Assembly (NCBI GenBank): GCA_038747545.1
Contig: JBCDJT010000045.1
Location: 1 to 34,450 of the forward strand
DNA from: JBCCMF01 sp038747545
GTDB lineage: Bacteria; Bacteroidota; Rhodothermia; Rhodothermales; JBCCMF01
Direction: 5' to 3'
Length of the DNA stretch: 34,450 bases
The first letter of the stretch is position 1; the number at the start of each line of letters is the position of its first letter. Position numbers and translations under genes: made by a program. A model generated the notes under the pieces. The model did no database searches. It saw nothing but the letters and a program-made list of their open reading frames with translations, and was not told where the DNA came from. This document shows positions 16,172-24,359 of the stretch, in pieces.

Positions 16172-16774
16172 ATGGAAGCCTCTCGCCGCCTCTCGCCTGC
16201 CGAATACTTCGCGTTCGACGCCGCATCGCCACAAAAGCATGAGTTCTACAATGGCCATATCGTAGCGATGGCTGGCGCCGAGCCCGACCACAACGACATC
16301 AGCGCCAACCTGATGATCCGCATAGGCAGCCAACTCCCCGAGCATTGCCGCATAGTCTCCTCAGATCAACGGGTACAGCTAGACGATAGCTATGTGTATC
16401 CTGACCTCGTCATCACATGTGGGGAGCGTCGTTATGATACAAATCGCCCCAGAACGCTTCTCAACCCGCTGGCGGTTATCGAGATCATCTCCCCATCCAC
16501 ATCCACACGTGACCGACGTGATAAGATGGGCTCGTACCTACGCTTGCCGTCGCTTCAAGAGTATTGGATCGTGGAGACCGACGTCGCCCACGTCACGCAA
16601 TACACGAAGCACGGCGACACGTGGATTGCCAAGCCGCTGATGGGCCGCGCGGCTACTGTCGCAAGCGAACCCCTCGGCGTTAGCCTCACGCTGGCGGAGA
16701 TCTATCGCGGCCTCGACGCCATCTTGGACGAGATCCCGTGGAAAGGCGACGGGCCCCTCGAAGAGACCGCTTAG
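16172..16774 (+). CDS. Uma2 (DUF820) family, PD-(D/E)XK nuclease-like protein
   Basis: A 200-residue protein of typical Uma2 length. The family pattern is clear: SPAEYFAFD near the start, HEFYNGHIVAMAG (E24), HNDISANL, YPDLVITCGE with D78, and LAVIEIISPSTSTRDRRDKMGSYLRLPSLQEYWIVE with E104 as the acidic residue before the strand end and the D/K pair following. This is the restriction-endonuclease-like core, but biochemical function of Uma2 proteins is largely unknown; they are often patchily distributed and laterally moved. Its stop codon overlaps that of the secretin gene (convergent, four bases, TTAG). It follows hisF by 59 bases but does not look functionally linked. Confidence 0.85.
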   Translation: MEASRRLSPAEYFAFDAASPQKHEFYNGHIVAMAGAEPDHNDISANLMIRIGSQLPEHCRIVSSDQRVQLDDSYVYPDLVITCGERRYDTNRPRTLLNPLAVIEIISPSTSTRDRRDKMGSYLRLPSLQEYWIVETDVAHVTQYTKHGDTWIAKPLMGRAATVASEPLGVSLTLAEIYRGLDAILDEIPWKGDGPLEETA

Positions 16775-18087
16775 TTGTCGCGGATGGTGCGCTGGTAGGC
16801 TTCGCCTTCGCCCTGCCGGAACCGCTCCAGCATGCGCTGGCGCTCGTCGCGGTAGGTCTCCATCGCGCTGTCCACCACCTGGCGCGCACGCGTGGGCAGC
16901 GGGTCAAGCACATCGGCCTGGATGAAGATGAGCAGTTCCTGCTGCGACACCGTCGTCGTGCCGATACTGAAGACGTGCTTCAGCAGCGGGAGGTTCTTGA
17001 GGATGGGCACGCCGCGCCGGCCTTTCTGCTCCACGCTGTTGTAGAGCCCACCGATCACGGTCTGCTCACCGTCCAAGAGCAGCTTCTCTGTGGTCGCCGT
17101 GCTTCGGTTAATCACGGTCCCAATCGCTGAAGGCTGCCCGCTCGAGTTCTCCACGTTGACGATCAAGTGGACAAAGCTGAACGTCTGCCCCGTTTCGGGA
17201 TCGGTCTCCTCTACGAGCGTCGGCACCACGTTAATGATGATGCCCGTCTGCACGAACTCGGTGCGCGTGTTGCCTGCGAAGTCGCTGGTTTGGATTGGGA
17301 TGTCGGAGCCCACCTGGATGCGCCCGCTCTTGCCACTCTGTACCGACACACTCGGATTGCCAATCGTCTGGCCAATCCCCTCATCTTCCATCACCCGGAA
17401 GAGCCGGCCGAGTTCACTGAACGGGATGGCATCAGGCCCGATGACCACATTGCGAAGTGGATCAAAGAGCTCATCGGTCTTCAACGTGAGATTGATCCCG
17501 GTCTGATTCTCTTGGTTGAGTCCACCGCCGACGGCTCCACCTGCGGCCCCACCACCGCCCGCCTGCTGGCCAAAGATGGCGCCGTAGTTTACCCCTAACT
17601 CACGCGCTTTCGTCTGATTAACCTGGAAGAGGATTGCGTTGATCTTGATCTCTCGCGTGGCCGAGGTGGCGGGCTGCAAGGCCGCTTGGGCTGTAGAGTC
17701 TGCGACCACACCGCCCTCCGCAGCCAACGGCCCCGTCGGCGCTACGTTGAGTTCTTCGATGATGAAATACCGATCCGTCTCGCGGTACGTCAGGTCGTTG
17801 TAGTTCAGCACCAGTTCAAACGCGTCCAGGTAATGCATCCCCGTGATGTTGATGTCGATGGGGATGGCGCGTTGCTCGGGGTCGATGACGATCTTCCCAG
17901 ATAGCCGTTCGAAGATCGGGTTGATGAACTCGATGAACTGCGGGAACGGCGTCTGCGGCTGGAACGACACGAGTTGGTCGGGCGGGACGTAGGTACGGAT
18001 GACGCGTTGCGGCGGCTGGTCCTGCGCTATTGCAGGCGCTGCACTTGCCCAGCACAGCAAAAGCCCGACGATGAGAGTGCGTTTCAT
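16771..18087 (-). CDS. Short secretin (type II/III secretion-system, GspD/PilQ family)
   Basis: A 438-residue exported protein; signal peptide MKRTLIVGLLLCWASAAPAIAQ. Residues about 45-115 form an STN/N0-like domain (KIVIDPEQRAIPIDINITGMHYLDAFELVLNYNDLTY region), and about 150-400 the secretin channel domain: VFQVNQTKARELGVNYG, a Gly-rich stretch near 190, NPSVSVQSGKSGRIQVGSDIP, TGIIINVVPTLVEE, and the classic VINRSTATTEKLLLDGEQTVIGGLYNSVEQKGRRGVPILKNLPLLKHVF (shown in parts) near the end. A helical tail (about 400-438) resembles the S-domain/pilotin-binding region. It is short compared with GspD or PilQ (600-700 residues) and lies alone without other secretion genes. It is divergent from the small GTPase/two-component operon. 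Confidence 0.88.
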   Translation of the reverse strand: MKRTLIVGLLLCWASAAPAIAQDQPPQRVIRTYVPPDQLVSFQPQTPFPQFIEFINPIFERLSGKIVIDPEQRAIPIDINITGMHYLDAFELVLNYNDLTYRETDRYFIIEELNVAPTGPLAAEGGVVADSTAQAALQPATSATREIKINAILFQVNQTKARELGVNYGAIFGQQAGGGGAAGGAVGGGLNQENQTGINLTLKTDELFDPLRNVVIGPDAIPFSELGRLFRVMEDEGIGQTIGNPSVSVQSGKSGRIQVGSDIPIQTSDFAGNTRTEFVQTGIIINVVPTLVEETDPETGQTFSFVHLIVNVENSSGQPSAIGTVINRSTATTEKLLLDGEQTVIGGLYNSVEQKGRRGVPILKNLPLLKHVFSIGTTTVSQQELLIFIQADVLDPLPTRARQVVDSAMETYRDERQRMLERFRQGEGEAYQRTIRDN

Positions 18088-18156
18088 GGTGTGTTATGCG
18101 GTTGGGGTGGTATGCAGGGTGGGTATCGACCTGTTTCTCCACACCTTAAAGGGCTA

Positions 18157-18174
18157 CGGCATGCCCGATGCCAA
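18157..18174 (-). promoter_or_regulatory. Candidate sigma-54 promoter of the secretin gene
   Basis: Read on the minus strand, TTGGCATCGGGCATGCC matches the sigma-54 consensus YTGGCACGRNNNTTGCW at 10 of 14 informative positions, with GG (18172-18171) and GC (18160-18159) at the required 12-base offset. Transcription would start near 18147, about 60 bases before the secretin ATG. The GG/GC core alone is expected by chance in a region of this size, so only the extended match and the neighbouring NtrC-type gene support it. Confidence 0.4.
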
Positions 18175-18351
18175 GCCCCCACACTGTCTGATTATCCCTC
18201 ACCGTACTATGGTTCAACCAGCAGATCATCACACCGGCTTCATCCCATAATCAGTCACCTATTGTACTATTATGAATCACTTTAGCCAGATTTATGGCGA
18301 GTGTACGCCGTTAACCGCTGAATTATCTGATTGCGCGTGCATGGTTTCTTT
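18175..18351. other. AT-richer core of the secretin/GTPase divergent region
   Basis: The gene-free interval between the divergent secretin and GTPase genes (18088-18422, 335 bases) is markedly richer in A/T than the rest of the window from about 18180 onward. It contains an inverted repeat CATAAT-N17-ATTATG around 18247-18275 and no convincing gene. If the sigma-54 sites are real, this is where an activator would bind, roughly 80-150 bases upstream of the GTPase promoter. No repeated operator could be shown. Confidence 0.35.
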
Positions 18352-18368
18352 TTGGCGCGATTCGTGCC
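18352..18368 (+). promoter_or_regulatory. Candidate sigma-54 promoter of the GTPase-kinase-regulator operon
   Basis: TTGGCGCGATTCGTGCC matches YTGGCACGRNNNTTGCW at 11 of 14 informative positions, with GG at 18354-18355 and GC at 18366-18367, exactly 12 bases apart as sigma-54 requires. Transcription would begin near 18379, giving a leader of about 44 bases before the GTPase ATG at 18423. The operon encodes its own sigma-54 activator, so autoregulation would follow. The match is by eye and needs testing. Confidence 0.45.
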
Positions 18369-18422
18369 TCATTGTGCAACATAGATAACAGGTGTCCATC
18401 AATTACGTTGACTGCCTCTACC

Positions 18423-18920
18423 ATGCAAAAGAAAGTTTGCCTCTTGGGGGCATCGGCTGTTGGCAAGACTAGCTTGGCCTCGCGGTACATTCGCGGCGTC
18501 TTTTCCGAACGGTATCTCACCACCATTGGGGTCAAGATCGACAAGAAAACGATTGAGGTGGACGACCAGGCGGTGGACTTGCTCGTGTGGGATCTCAACG
18601 GCGAAGACCGCTTCCAGCGGCTCTCGATGAACTACCTGCGCGGCGCAGCGGGCTACGTACTCGTGGCCGACGGCACGGCGGACGAAACGCTGGAGAAGGC
18701 GCTGACTTTGTACGATCGCGCCACGAGCACGTACGGTACGGTCCCTGCCGTGCTGCTGCTCAACAAGCATGACTTGAAGGACGAGTGGACGCTCACCCAG
18801 GGGCAGATCGCTGCGCTGGAAGCCGCTGGGTGGACGCTCTTCTTCACGAGCGCAAAAACCGGCGAGAACGTTGACGCGGCCTTCGCCTACATCGCAGCGC
18901 AGACGCTGCACTTGAACTGA
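18423..18920 (+). CDS. Ras/Rab-like small GTPase
   Basis: A 165-residue single-domain GTPase, the size of Ras. All G motifs are present: G1 GASAVGKT (9-16), switch I with T33/T34 (RYLTTIGVKI), G3 WDLNGED (D57-x-x-G60), G4 NKHD (114-117) and G5 TSAK (142-145). The position of the catalytic Gln (Gln61 in Ras, WDTAGQE in Rabs) is Glu61, which may slow intrinsic hydrolysis. No C-terminal lipidation cysteine and no extra domain. An in-frame ATG at 18372 would add 17 residues and would start at or before the predicted transcription start, so 18423 is preferred. It is the first gene of an operon with a histidine kinase (12 bases downstream) and a sigma-54 regulator; a role as a polarity or signalling switch is inferred from that context. 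Confidence 0.88.
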   Translation: MQKKVCLLGASAVGKTSLASRYIRGVFSERYLTTIGVKIDKKTIEVDDQAVDLLVWDLNGEDRFQRLSMNYLRGAAGYVLVADGTADETLEKALTLYDRATSTYGTVPAVLLLNKHDLKDEWTLTQGQIAALEAAGWTLFFTSAKTGENVDAAFAYIAAQTLHLN

Positions 18921-18932
18921 GGGCATTGGACC

Positions 18933-20042
18933 ATGGCTACTCTTCCTGCTGCCCCCCTGCTGCACGACGTCACACACGCGCTTGGCGTTGCCATCGCACA
19001 CGTCACCCCTGACGGCAGCCTGATGCTAGAGCACCCTGTGCCGGACTGGCTGGCGCGTCTCTGGCCCGGTGCTGTCACCACGCTTACCCGCCAGCATTCG
19101 TTTTTCTTGGACGACTTCCTGACGCAAGCCGAGGCACACTGGGCTGCGGAAACAACACGGCCCTTGTGGTCTGAGCCGTGGACGGAGTCTGGCGTTGACG
19201 GCCATGAGGTGGTACTGGAAGCCGCTGCTCTGACCGCGCAGGGCCGGGCCTTGTTGATCTTGCGGCAAGCCCAGGTCTCAGCCGAAGATGCCCGGCATGT
19301 GCTGCAAGAGAGCCTCGCCCAAGCACTCGAGATGCGACGGCTGATGCGCGAGGTGAACAAGCGCGAGGTGCTGCTGCACTGCATCATCCACGACCTCTCC
19401 ACCCCGCTAGCAGGTATCAAAGGCAGCCTCACCCTGCTGCAGCAGGACCAGCTGGTGGAAGCCGAGGGGGACGAGTTGTTGGCCATCGCACTGCGGCAAG
19501 CAGAACGCCTGCAGACCCAGATCCGCGACGTGGTCCGGGATTTCGCGCACGACGTGCAAGGGGTACTGCCTACCCTGAACAGCAGCGCTGCGCCAACAGA
19601 CCTGCACGCTGTCGCCGTGGATACGGTACAAACACTCCGCACCATTGCAGAACCGCGTGGGGTCACGCTCACGCTCGACGTAGACGGCGCCGGGCCATGG
19701 ACGGTCCGTGGTCAAGCCCAGCAGCTGTCACGCGTGCTTCAAAACCTGTTGGACAACGCGCTGCGGTTCGCTCCCGCTCACTCCGCCCTTGTCGTCAGGC
19801 TCACGCAGACCGCAGACGAGATTCAGGTGGGTGTACTGGATAAAGGACCAGGCGTAGCGCCCCAGTTGCAACCCCACCTGTTTGATCGCTTCTCCCAAGG
19901 GACCCAAGACGCTGGCACGGCTGGCCTCGGGCTGTTCTTCTGTCGCATCACCATTGAGCGGGCAGGCGGCCATGTGGGCTACCGCGACCGCCCTGATGGC
20001 GGCGCCTGCTTCTGGTTCACCCTCCCCCGCACGTTTTCTTGA
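18933..20042 (+). CDS. Soluble sensor histidine kinase
   Basis: A 369-residue protein without membrane segments. Residues about 10-112 look like a PAS-type sensor (VAIAHVTPDGSLMLE...LLILRQAQ), 115-148 a helical linker, then the DHp domain with H-box H153 (IIHDLSTPLAGIKGS) and the HATPase_c domain with N box N275 (QNLLDNALRFAP), G1 DKGPGV (303-308), F box LFDRFSQG and G2 GTAGLGLFFCR (328-338). It autophosphorylates on H153 and should pass the phosphate to the response regulator encoded 12 bases downstream. Being cytoplasmic, it probably senses an internal signal or a protein partner; the small GTPase encoded directly upstream is an obvious candidate, but this is inference. Confidence 0.9.
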   Translation: MATLPAAPLLHDVTHALGVAIAHVTPDGSLMLEHPVPDWLARLWPGAVTTLTRQHSFFLDDFLTQAEAHWAAETTRPLWSEPWTESGVDGHEVVLEAAALTAQGRALLILRQAQVSAEDARHVLQESLAQALEMRRLMREVNKREVLLHCIIHDLSTPLAGIKGSLTLLQQDQLVEAEGDELLAIALRQAERLQTQIRDVVRDFAHDVQGVLPTLNSSAAPTDLHAVAVDTVQTLRTIAEPRGVTLTLDVDGAGPWTVRGQAQQLSRVLQNLLDNALRFAPAHSALVVRLTQTADEIQVGVLDKGPGVAPQLQPHLFDRFSQGTQDAGTAGLGLFFCRITIERAGGHVGYRDRPDGGACFWFTLPRTFS

Positions 20043-20053
20043 CCCCCGCACCC

Positions 20054-21484
20054 ATGGCCCTTAGCGTTTTCTTGGTCGACGATGACCCCGACTACCTCGC
20101 CCTGCTGCGCTACCAGTTCGCGCGGCGCACTGAGGCAGACGTCCACTTATTCCACTCTGGCGAGGCCGCGCTCAAGCAGGTCGATAAGCTATCACCAGAC
20201 TTGGTATTGCTTGATGTGGTGATGCCCGGCATCGGTGGGCTGGAGACGCTGCGTCGGCTCCGCGCTACACATCCCGACCTGCCCGTCGTCATGGTCTCCG
20301 CGCAATCGGTGGTGAGTGTGGCGCTCGAAGCGCTGGAGCTTGGCGCGTACGATTACATCACCAAAGGCCACGATGACACGGCTAAGCTACAAACGCTGAT
20401 CGTCCAGATTGCCGAGCGGATAGCGTTGTCGGAGGAGGTGGCGTCCCTGCGCGATCAGCTGCCCGGCGCCCAAGGCCTCAGCAACCTCGTGGGCGAGAGC
20501 AAGGCGATGCGCCAGGTCCTCGCCACCGTCCGCAAGACCCTGCGTGGCGACCTCACCGTGGCCATCCTGGGCGAGAGCGGAACAGGCAAAGAACTCATCG
20601 CCGAGGCCATCCACTACAACTCCAAACGGCGGCACCAAGCGTTCGTGATCGTCAACTGCGCGGCGATCCCCAGCGAACTGATGGAGAGTGAGTTCTTCGG
20701 GCATGAGAAGGGCTCATTTACGGGCGCGTACAGCCGCAAGCTGGGCAAGTTTGAGCAAGCCCATCATGGCACCATCTTCCTCGACGAGATCGGCGAGCTC
20801 AGCTTGAGCCTGCAGGCGAAGCTGCTGCGCGTGCTACAGAACCAGCAGCTGCAGCGGGTAGGCGGCAGCGACACCATTACCGTCAACGTACGCGTGCTGT
20901 GCGCCACCAACCGCGACATCATGGCCATGGTGCGTGAGGGCAGCTTCCGCGAAGACCTGTACTACCGCCTGTTCCAGTTTCCCGTCCAGCTGCCGCCGCT
21001 GCGCGAGCGCGACCAGGACCCGCTGCTCTTAGCTGACCACTTCCGTCGTCTATTCCTGGAGCGCCATCCCGATGTGGAGTCCCGCCCCTTTGCCACCATC
21101 ACGCGCCGCGCGTTGCTCAAGTACCAGTGGCCCGGCAACGTCCGCGAGTTGAAGAACGCGGTGGAGCGCGCGCTCCTCATCGCCGACGGCGACGAGATCA
21201 TGCCCGCGGACTTGATGCTGGGCAATCCGTTCAGCGCCCCGTTTGAGGCACCGCCAGCAGCAGCGATCACCACGGCCGAGCCCGCTGGCCCAGCCCACCC
21301 GAAGCGTGTCATCACCCGCGCGCAGACGCCCGACGACGTGCTGCCAATGGAGGAGGTGAAGCGTATCGCGCTGGAGCATGCGTATGCCTTATGCAAGGGC
21401 AACATCGAGCAGACCTCACAGCGGCTTGGCATCACGCGGTCCACGGTCTACCGCCTGCTCAAGCGTCACAACATTCGCGGCTGA
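20054..21484 (+). CDS. NtrC-family response regulator, sigma-54-dependent transcriptional activator
   Basis: A 476-residue protein with the standard three domains. Receiver about 4-120: acidic pocket D10/D11, phospho-acceptor D54 (VLLDVVMPG), K104. AAA+ about 145-375: Walker A GESGTGKE (173-180), sigma-54 contact loop GSFTGA (220-225; the first Ala of GAFTGA is Ser), Walker B TIFLDE (240-245) and the later FREDLYYRL and WPGNVREL blocks. Fis-type helix-turn-helix at the C-terminus (EQTSQRLGITRSTVYRLLKRH). It activates RpoN promoters by ATP hydrolysis. The ATG at 20054 is chosen over a TTG at 20039 that overlaps the kinase gene; it lies 12 bases after the kinase stop. Likely targets are the two sigma-54-like sites in the secretin/GTPase intergenic region. 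Confidence 0.92.
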   Translation: MALSVFLVDDDPDYLALLRYQFARRTEADVHLFHSGEAALKQVDKLSPDLVLLDVVMPGIGGLETLRRLRATHPDLPVVMVSAQSVVSVALEALELGAYDYITKGHDDTAKLQTLIVQIAERIALSEEVASLRDQLPGAQGLSNLVGESKAMRQVLATVRKTLRGDLTVAILGESGTGKELIAEAIHYNSKRRHQAFVIVNCAAIPSELMESEFFGHEKGSFTGAYSRKLGKFEQAHHGTIFLDEIGELSLSLQAKLLRVLQNQQLQRVGGSDTITVNVRVLCATNRDIMAMVREGSFREDLYYRLFQFPVQLPPLRERDQDPLLLADHFRRLFLERHPDVESRPFATITRRALLKYQWPGNVRELKNAVERALLIADGDEIMPADLMLGNPFSAPFEAPPAAAITTAEPAGPAHPKRVITRAQTPDDVLPMEEVKRIALEHAYALCKGNIEQTSQRLGITRSTVYRLLKRHNIRG

Positions 21485-21533
21485 TCGACAAGGACGTTAC
21501 GCGGGCATCTCCTGCAATAAATATGGCGCGGAT

Positions 21534-21567
21534 GTAGTTTAGCGCAGTGTTCCATCGCGCTAGCTAC
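21534..21567 (+). promoter_or_regulatory. Hairpin just before the DUF2723 gene
   Basis: GTAG-tt-TAGCGC-N11-GCGCTA-g-CTAC forms a 10-pair stem with a small internal bulge, ending seven bases before the ATG at 21575. It could be the terminator of the regulator gene or a structure that limits ribosome access to the next gene. No T-run follows. Confidence 0.4.
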
Positions 21568-21574
21568 CCGCCTC

Positions 21575-24358
21575 ATGTCTCGCCTCCACCGCACCACTGC
21601 CCTCCTCGTCTTTGCCTTCTCGCTCGGCCTCTATGGGCTGACGGTCAGCCCCTCTACGGCCCTCTGGGACACGGGCGAGTTCATCGCGAGCGTCGACGGT
21701 TTGCAGGTCATGCATCCCCCCGGCGCGCCAGTCTACCTGCTCCTGGGCCGCGCCGCCGCCATGTTCGTGCCCGATGCCTACGTGGCGCTGGCCGTCAACC
21801 TGCTGTCGGCGCTGGCGAGTGCGCTGACGGTGCTACTGACGTACCTCATCATCGTGCGACTCGTCTGGCGCATCAAGCGCGCCACGCGGCCATCGGCGGA
21901 AGCCATCCTGGCGGGCGCAGTGGGTAGCCTGACGTTGGCCGTATCAGACACGTTCTGGTTCAGCGCGGTCGAGGCTGAGGTCTATGCGCTCTCGATGCTG
22001 CTGGCAGCGGCAATCGTTTGGCTGGCGCTGCGATGGCAGGAGCAGGCGGCGGCCGAATTCGCGCAACATGGCACCCGGTTCGACGCTACAAGCAGCCGTA
22101 GCCTCTTGTTGATCGGCTACCTGTTCGGCCTGGCCGTAGGCATCCACCTGATGGCACTGCTGACCTTCTTCTTCCTCGGCTACCTGATTTACTTCACCTA
22201 CTTTGCTCAGCCAGCAGCGTCACGCCGTGCGCAACTGCTTCGGTTCGGGCTCGCCTCAGGCCTCATCCTCCTCAGCTTTGGCCTCCTCTATCCCGGCGTG
22301 GTCATCACGCTGCCCGGCCTGGCCGTGGCCTCCGGCGCGCCGACGCTGTTCTTCATCGCCTTCGTGCTGGTGCTCACCGCTGCCATCGTTATCACGCAGC
22401 AGCGGCGTATGGCGATGGCCAACGTTGCCGTGCTGGCGCTGACAGCTGTCGTGCTCGGCGTCTCCACGTACGCGCTCATCCCGATCCGCAGCGCCAGCAA
22501 TCCCCCTATCGACCTCAACAACCCCGAGACGGCCGAAGCCCTCATCCCCTACCTGCAGCGCCAGCAGTACGGCGACACGCCACTCGTCAAGGGGCGCACC
22601 TTCGACGACACCACAGGCGCGCTCAGCCGTGAGGAGGCGTTCTTCCCGCGCCGCCACTCGTTCGACCAAGCGCACCTGGCTCTCTATCGCAATTACACCT
22701 CAGACGCCGACTACTTCCTGAGCTACCAGCTCGGCCACATGTATGTGCGCTACATGCTCTGGAACTTCGTGGGCCGCGCCAGCGATGTGCAAGACGCACC
22801 CGCGTACAGCGGCTTCTCCGCTCCCCCTGGCGAGTACCTGTACACGACACCGAGCGAGCGTGCCGGGCGCAACGCGTACTTCGGCTTCCCGCTCCTGCTC
22901 GGCTTACTTGGGCTGCTCTACCACACCCGCCGCGACCCGCGCATGGCCTTCAGCATGGGCGTGCTCTTCTTGATCACGGGCGTCGGCTTGGTGCTTTACC
23001 TCAACGAGATTCCGCGTACGCCGCGCGAGCGCGACTACATCTACGTGGCCAGCTTCTTCGTCTTCGCGATATGGATCGGCCTGGGTGCCTTGGCGGCCGT
23101 GGATGCCGCCCGACGGTGGCTGGCTCTGCTGCCTGCGCGTCCCGTCTTCGCAGGACTCGCCAGCGTGCTGCTCCTGCTGCCCGCATGGATGCTCGTGCAG
23201 AACTACGACGACCACGACCGCTCGGGCAACGTGCTGGGCCGCGACTTCGCGTACAACCTGCTGATGAGTGTGGACGACGATGCTATCCTGTTTACGGGGG
23301 GAGACAACGACACGTATCCGCTGTGGTACCTACAGAACGTGGAAGGCGTGCGCCGGGATGTGACCGTCGTCAACCTCTCCATCCTGAACATGCCGTCGTA
23401 CGTGGCGCAGCTCAAGCACAACCGCATGCTCGACGCTCCCCCTGTGGCCTTCACCCTCTCAGACGCGGCGATTACGGCACTGGAACCCGCCGCGTGGCAG
23501 CCCCGCGAGCTTGCCGTACCCGTGGACACGGGCCTGTTGGTGGGTGAGACGGAGATGCGTATCTCGCTCGAAGACACCAGCGGCTTCGACAACCCCATGC
23601 GCTGGAGGGTGGAAGGCCGGCCGTTCGCGCCCGACTTCAACCTGTTGTATGTGCAAGACCAAGCCCAGCTCGACATCATCATCACCAACGCCGAGCGGGG
23701 CTGGGAGCGGCCGATCTACATCGCTGCCACCGCAGGCTACGACGCCCGGCTCGGCCTCGATCGCTACCTGCAGCGCGAAGGGCTCGCGTTCCGCGTCGTC
23801 CCCATCCCGCATGACGAGCCCGAAGGCCGCGTCGTCCCCGCACTCATGGCCGAGCGGTTGGAGGCCTTCCGCTTCACCAACATGGCCGACTCCAGCGTCT
23901 ACTTCGCTGACGACGCGCGTGGCATGGCGGGCTCTCACTACCGCCTCGCGTTCACTGGACTCGCCGAGGCGCTTGCCGAAGAGGGGCGCACCATCGAAGC
24001 GCTAGACACGCTGGACCGTGCGATGGCCGCCGTTCCGCCAACCACCATCCCCATCAATCCCTACACGGCCTTCCCGATGGCTGGCCTGTACGAACAGCTC
24101 GGCCGGCCCGAGCAGGCTGTCCACTTGATGCAAACCATTGAGCCCGCACTGGTGCGTAACTTCACCTATGCCTCAACAGATGCTACCCAGGCCCAAAGCT
24201 ACCGCATGATGCAAGGCGCTTTGGCTGTCTACCTGCGCGCCGAAGCCTTCGATGCCGCTGCTGCATTCAGCACGCAGGTTGCCGAAGCCACAGGTGACCA
24301 TGAGTTCAAGCAGACGCCAGATGAGTTCCGCCGCCTCTACGAGCAGATGGTGCAATAG
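21575..24358 (+). CDS. DUF2723 (TMEM260/GT117-like) polytopic membrane protein, probable GT-C glycosyltransferase
   Basis: A 927-residue protein. The first about 550 residues carry roughly a dozen hydrophobic helices; the rest is soluble, periplasmic-type sequence with TPR-like helices near 800-915 (TIEALDTLDRAMAAVP, GLYEQLGRPEQAVHLMQ). Family blocks: the first-loop acidic motif ALWDTGEF (D32, E35) followed by VMHPPGAP, the second-helix-region SDTFWFSAVEAEVYAL, the loop NEIPRTPRERDYIYVASF and, after the helices, FTGGDNDTYPLWYLQNVEGVR. DUF2723 proteins occur in nearly all Bacteroidota; human TMEM260 is a protein O-mannosyltransferase, so a lipid-linked-sugar transferase acting on exported proteins is the best inference. 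Runs 91 bases after the sigma-54 regulator; a strong hairpin follows its stop. Confidence 0.87.
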   Translation: MSRLHRTTALLVFAFSLGLYGLTVSPSTALWDTGEFIASVDGLQVMHPPGAPVYLLLGRAAAMFVPDAYVALAVNLLSALASALTVLLTYLIIVRLVWRIKRATRPSAEAILAGAVGSLTLAVSDTFWFSAVEAEVYALSMLLAAAIVWLALRWQEQAAAEFAQHGTRFDATSSRSLLLIGYLFGLAVGIHLMALLTFFFLGYLIYFTYFAQPAASRRAQLLRFGLASGLILLSFGLLYPGVVITLPGLAVASGAPTLFFIAFVLVLTAAIVITQQRRMAMANVAVLALTAVVLGVSTYALIPIRSASNPPIDLNNPETAEALIPYLQRQQYGDTPLVKGRTFDDTTGALSREEAFFPRRHSFDQAHLALYRNYTSDADYFLSYQLGHMYVRYMLWNFVGRASDVQDAPAYSGFSAPPGEYLYTTPSERAGRNAYFGFPLLLGLLGLLYHTRRDPRMAFSMGVLFLITGVGLVLYLNEIPRTPRERDYIYVASFFVFAIWIGLGALAAVDAARRWLALLPARPVFAGLASVLLLLPAWMLVQNYDDHDRSGNVLGRDFAYNLLMSVDDDAILFTGGDNDTYPLWYLQNVEGVRRDVTVVNLSILNMPSYVAQLKHNRMLDAPPVAFTLSDAAITALEPAAWQPRELAVPVDTGLLVGETEMRISLEDTSGFDNPMRWRVEGRPFAPDFNLLYVQDQAQLDIIITNAERGWERPIYIAATAGYDARLGLDRYLQREGLAFRVVPIPHDEPEGRVVPALMAERLEAFRFTNMADSSVYFADDARGMAGSHYRLAFTGLAEALAEEGRTIEALDTLDRAMAAVPPTTIPINPYTAFPMAGLYEQLGRPEQAVHLMQTIEPALVRNFTYASTDATQAQSYRMMQGALAVYLRAEAFDAAAAFSTQVAEATGDHEFKQTPDEFRRLYEQMVQ

Positions 24359-24359
24359 C

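Noticed and set aside
17895..17920. GTTCGA-type sequences suggesting a tRNA T-arm (also near 25317)
   Set aside because: They lie inside protein-coding genes and no cloverleaf can be built around them.
21515..21545. TGGCGCGGATGTAG as a sigma-54 promoter for the DUF2723 gene
   Set aside because: The -12 element lacks GC at the required spacing.
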